This document shows positions 4,530 through 6,949 of a DNA stretch of 6,949 bases, in pieces (position 1 is the stretch's first letter; every line of letters starts with the position of its first letter). The DNA comes from Pseudomonadota bacterium (lineage in GTDB: Bacteria > Pseudomonadota > Alphaproteobacteria > Rhizobiales > Rhizobiaceae). Position numbers and translations under genes: made by a program. The stretch is from assembly GCA_023428515.1 (NCBI GenBank), contig JAEYXI010000675.1, positions 1 to 6,949 on the forward strand. The letters run 5' to 3'. Below the pieces are notes generated by a model. It ran no database searches, was not told where the DNA came from, and saw nothing but the letters and a program-made list of their open reading frames with translations.

Positions 4530-6949
4530 CTATTTAGGAACGAATACTGAAATCGCCATCTCGCCGGCCTGCCGAAGCTCGATCTCCGATCCTGGCTGGC
4601 GCTTGCCGTCGATCTCGATAGCCGGCTCGGCGCCTTCCTGCCGCCGCACTTCGATGCGGTACACCGCGTCCGAAAGTCGCAACGTCACCTTGAAACCATC
4701 CCAGTGGCTGGGCAGCGCAGGCTTCACCGACAGGCGGTTTCCCTGCTTCCGGATGCCGAGGATGCTCTCGACCGCCGCCCGATACATCCAGCCCGCGGAT
4801 CCCGTGTACCAGGTCCAGCCGCCGCGGCCGCCCTTATCGAGAGACGAATAGACGTCCGCCGCCACGACATAGGGTTCCGTGCGGTACCGCTCAGCAGCCT
4901 CCTCGTCGAGCGCATGGTTGACCGGATTGAGCATCGAGTAGCAGCGATAGGCCTCGTCGGCCCTGCCCATCTCGGCAAGCGCGATGACGAACCAGGTGGC
5001 GGCATGCGTGTACTGCCCGCCATTCTCGCGCACCCCCGGCGGGTAGCTCTTGATGTAGCCGGGCTCCTGCGCCGTATCCTGGAACGCTGGCGTGAACAGC
5101 TTGATGATCTTGAGCTCGTCATCGACCAGGAACCGCGTCGCCGCTTCCATGGCGGTGCGCGAGCGCACCGGATCCCCGCCGCCAGACATCACGCTCCACG
5201 ACTGCGCGATGGAATCGATGCGGCATTCGTCGGAATTGCGCGAGCCGAGCGGCGTGCCGTCGTCATAGCTGCCGCGCCGGTACCACTCGCCGTCCCAGGC
5301 CGCGTTCTCCAGCGCCTGCTTCAGCCGGTTCGCGTGCTTCTCCCAGGCCTTGGCGCGCTTGGCGTCGCCCTGCGTCTTGGCGATGCCCGCAAAATTGCCG
5401 AGCGTCTTGAGGAGGAACCAGCCGAGCCAGACGCTTTCGCCCTTGCCCTCCTCGCCGACGCGGTTCATGCCGTCGTTCCAGTCGCCGCCGAGGATCAGCG
5501 GCAGGCCGTTGGCGCTTGTCCGCTTCACGGCAAGGTCCAGCGCCCGCACGCAGTGCTCGTAGACACTGGCTGTTTTTTGCGAGACCTCGGGCGTGAAAAA
5601 GGCATCGTGCTGGCCGGGCTCCAGCGGATCGCCTTCGATATAGGGCACCTGCTCGGTCAGGATGCTGTCGTCGCCGGTGACCCGAATGTACCGGTGCACG
5701 GCATAGGCCAGCCACACCACGTCGTCCGAGATGATGGTGCGCACGCCCGCCCCGGTGCGCGGCAGCCACCAATGCTGCACGTCGCCTTCCTGGAACTGTC
5801 GCCGCGTGGCGTTCAGGATCTGCTCGCGCGCAAGCTGCGAATCGTGCAGCAGCAGCGCCAGCGTATCCTGCAACTGGTCGCGGAAGCCGAAGGCGCCGCT
5901 CGCCTGGTAGAAGGCCGAGCGCGCACGGATGCGGCAGGCGACGCTCTGGTAGGGCAGCCAGTGATTGACCATCGCGTCGAAAGACTGGTCCGGCGTCTCC
6001 ACCTGCAGAGTGTCGAGGAAGCCACGCCATTCCTTTTCGGTTTCGGCAAGCCGCACGGAAAAGTCCTTGGCCCGATGCTTTTCGACAAGCGCGCTGGCTT
6101 CCGCGGGGGAATCGGCATCGCCGAGAAGCCAGAGCAGAGCGATCTCGCCGCCTGCCGGGACCTCGACATCCCTAGCCATCGCCGCGCAAGGGTCGTTGCC
6201 TGCCTCGACCTTGTCCGAAAGCGCGGCGCCCGCCGCAACCGCCTTCGGCAGTTCGACGGTTCCGCCCCGGCCGATGAATTCGTGGCGATCGGCAGTCACC
6301 GACTGGGCCGCGTCGTCACTCGCGAGGAAGGCTGTCCGGTCGCCGAAATCGAGACTGTAGGGATTACGCGCGAAAAGCGCGCCGGTCTGGGCGTCCCGTT
6401 CGGGCACGATGGCCGGCGCCGACTGGGCGCGGTTGTTGCCGAGCACCCATTCGACATAGGCATAGATCCTGAGACGCGCCGGGACCGAACTGTCGTTGCG
6501 GACGGTCAGCCGCGACAGCTTCACCGGATCGGCAGGGTCGACAAGCTGCGTCAACTCCAGTGTCAACGGACCGCGCCTGGCGGTAAAGGTCGAGAAACCT
6601 TGCCCGTGGCGCGCTTCGTAGCTCGTCGAAGCGTCGGGCGCGACCGCCGCGAAGGGCGAGAAGGTCCGGCCGCTGGCTAGGTCGTGGACGTAGAACGCCT
6701 CGCCGGGCCGGTTGGTGACCGGATCGTTCGCCCACGGCGTCAGCTGGAAATCGCGGCTGTTGCGGCTCCATGTGAAGGTCGCGCCCTCGGCCGAGACGTG
6801 GAAGCCGAAGCCGCTGTTGGCGATGACGTTGATCCAGGGCTGCGGAGTGGCACCGCCCGCGGGGAGGCGCACCACATAGGTTCGGCCGTCCTCGGCAAAG
6901 CCGCCGATGCCGTTCCAGAACATCAGGCCATCGCCGGACGGGACATCCG
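4530..6949 (-). CDS. ndvB: Cyclic beta-1,2-glucan synthase NdvB (ChvB), C-terminal part
   Basis: NdvB is a very large inner-membrane enzyme (about 2,830 residues in Sinorhizobium) that starts, extends and cyclises beta-1,2-glucan from UDP-glucose. Only the last 805 codons are here; the frame runs open through the right edge, so the ATG at 6921-6923 is internal and the start lies outside. The part seen is the GH94 (cellobiose-phosphorylase-like) region: a beta-sandwich beginning near FWNGIGGFAEDGRTYVVR, a helical linker, then an (alpha/alpha)6 barrel with WWLPRTGAGVRTIISDD near 5740-5770, GGDWNDGMN at 5464-5490, YPPGVRENGGQYTHAATW near 4995-5050 and WTWYTGSAGWMYRA near 4780-4820. The second Asp of DWND (codon 5472-5474) matches the general acid of GH94 phosphorylases. 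In Brucella Cgs this region phosphorolyses beta-1,2-glucooligosaccharides and controls ring size. The glycosyltransferase and cyclising domains lie beyond the window. Ends at TAG 4530-4532; ndvA follows on the same strand. Confidence 0.95.
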   Translation of the reverse strand, partial: DVPSGDGLMFWNGIGGFAEDGRTYVVRLPAGGATPQPWINVIANSGFGFHVSAEGATFTWSRNSRDFQLTPWANDPVTNRPGEAFYVHDLASGRTFSPFAAVAPDASTSYEARHGQGFSTFTARRGPLTLELTQLVDPADPVKLSRLTVRNDSSVPARLRIYAYVEWVLGNNRAQSAPAIVPERDAQTGALFARNPYSLDFGDRTAFLASDDAAQSVTADRHEFIGRGGTVELPKAVAAGAALSDKVEAGNDPCAAMARDVEVPAGGEIALLWLLGDADSPAEASALVEKHRAKDFSVRLAETEKEWRGFLDTLQVETPDQSFDAMVNHWLPYQSVACRIRARSAFYQASGAFGFRDQLQDTLALLLHDSQLAREQILNATRRQFQEGDVQHWWLPRTGAGVRTIISDDVVWLAYAVHRYIRVTGDDSILTEQVPYIEGDPLEPGQHDAFFTPEVSQKTASVYEHCVRALDLAVKRTSANGLPLILGGDWNDGMNRVGEEGKGESVWLGWFLLKTLGNFAGIAKTQGDAKRAKAWEKHANRLKQALENAAWDGEWYRRGSYDDGTPLGSRNSDECRIDSIAQSWSVMSGGGDPVRSRTAMEAATRFLVDDELKIIKLFTPAFQDTAQEPGYIKSYPPGVRENGGQYTHAATWFVIALAEMGRADEAYRCYSMLNPVNHALDEEAAERYRTEPYVVAADVYSSLDKGGRGGWTWYTGSAGWMYRAAVESILGIRKQGNRLSVKPALPSHWDGFKVTLRLSDAVYRIEVRRQEGAEPAIEIDGKRQPGSEIELRQAGEMAISVFVPK

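Noticed and set aside
4704..6680. A 658-codon open frame on the plus strand opposite ndvB
   Set aside because: It lies wholly antisense to the well-supported GH94 region of NdvB, and its Arg/Ala/Val-rich product shows no family motif. It is a high-GC shadow frame.
1..6949. CRISPR arrays, tRNA or rRNA genes, insertion sequences, phage genes, toxin-antitoxin or defence systems
   Set aside because: None is visible. Coding sequence covers nearly the whole window, all of it in recognised housekeeping or envelope families, and the gaps are short.

Overview
The window is about 63-65% GC. Its gene content points to an alphaproteobacterium of the order Hyphomicrobiales (Rhizobiales), of the Mesorhizobium/Phyllobacteriaceae type or a close relative. 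The main reason is the pair of cyclic beta-1,2-glucan genes, ndvB (synthase) and ndvA (exporter), which is typical of rhizobia, agrobacteria and Brucella. A c-type cytochrome maturation gene (ccmC) and a 'CCTCGGG-loop-CCCGAGG' palindrome, of a kind I remember as dispersed between genes in this order, fit the same picture. The genus cannot be fixed from the sequence alone.

Layout from left to right. Positions 1-145 are non-coding: a 9-bp palindrome at 34-56, then the ribosome-binding region of the first gene. Positions 146-1570 (+) encode a SelO/YdiU-family protein adenylyltransferase whose frame is interrupted once, by an in-frame TAG at codon 85 (398-400). The rest of the frame is open and all the catalytic residues are kept. 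Positions 1572-2354 (-) encode the haem transporter subunit CcmC, tail to tail with selO and only one base between the two stop codons. Positions 2355-2528 are non-coding with two short GC-rich hairpins. Positions 2529-4301 (-) encode NdvA, with a GTG start and a clear ribosome-binding site. Positions 4302-4529 are a more AT-rich intergenic stretch holding several inverted repeats and two A/T tracts. Positions 4530-6949 (-) are the last 805 codons of NdvB, cut by the right edge of the window.

How the genes work together. NdvB is an inner-membrane protein that polymerises and cyclises beta-1,2-glucan; the visible C-terminal part is its GH94 phosphorylase-like domain, thought to set ring size. 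NdvA then exports the cyclic glucan to the periplasm. They lie in the same direction, 228 bp apart, and form one functional unit. CcmC is on the same strand 174 bp downstream of ndvA but acts in an unrelated pathway, and none of its usual partners (ccmA, ccmB, ccmD, ccmG) is in the window. SelO stands alone on the opposite strand.

I found no previously undescribed multi-gene system. The points most worth a second look are the single amber codon in an otherwise intact selO, the unusual C-terminal third of that protein, the isolated ccmC, and the cluster of inverted repeats in the ndvA leader.
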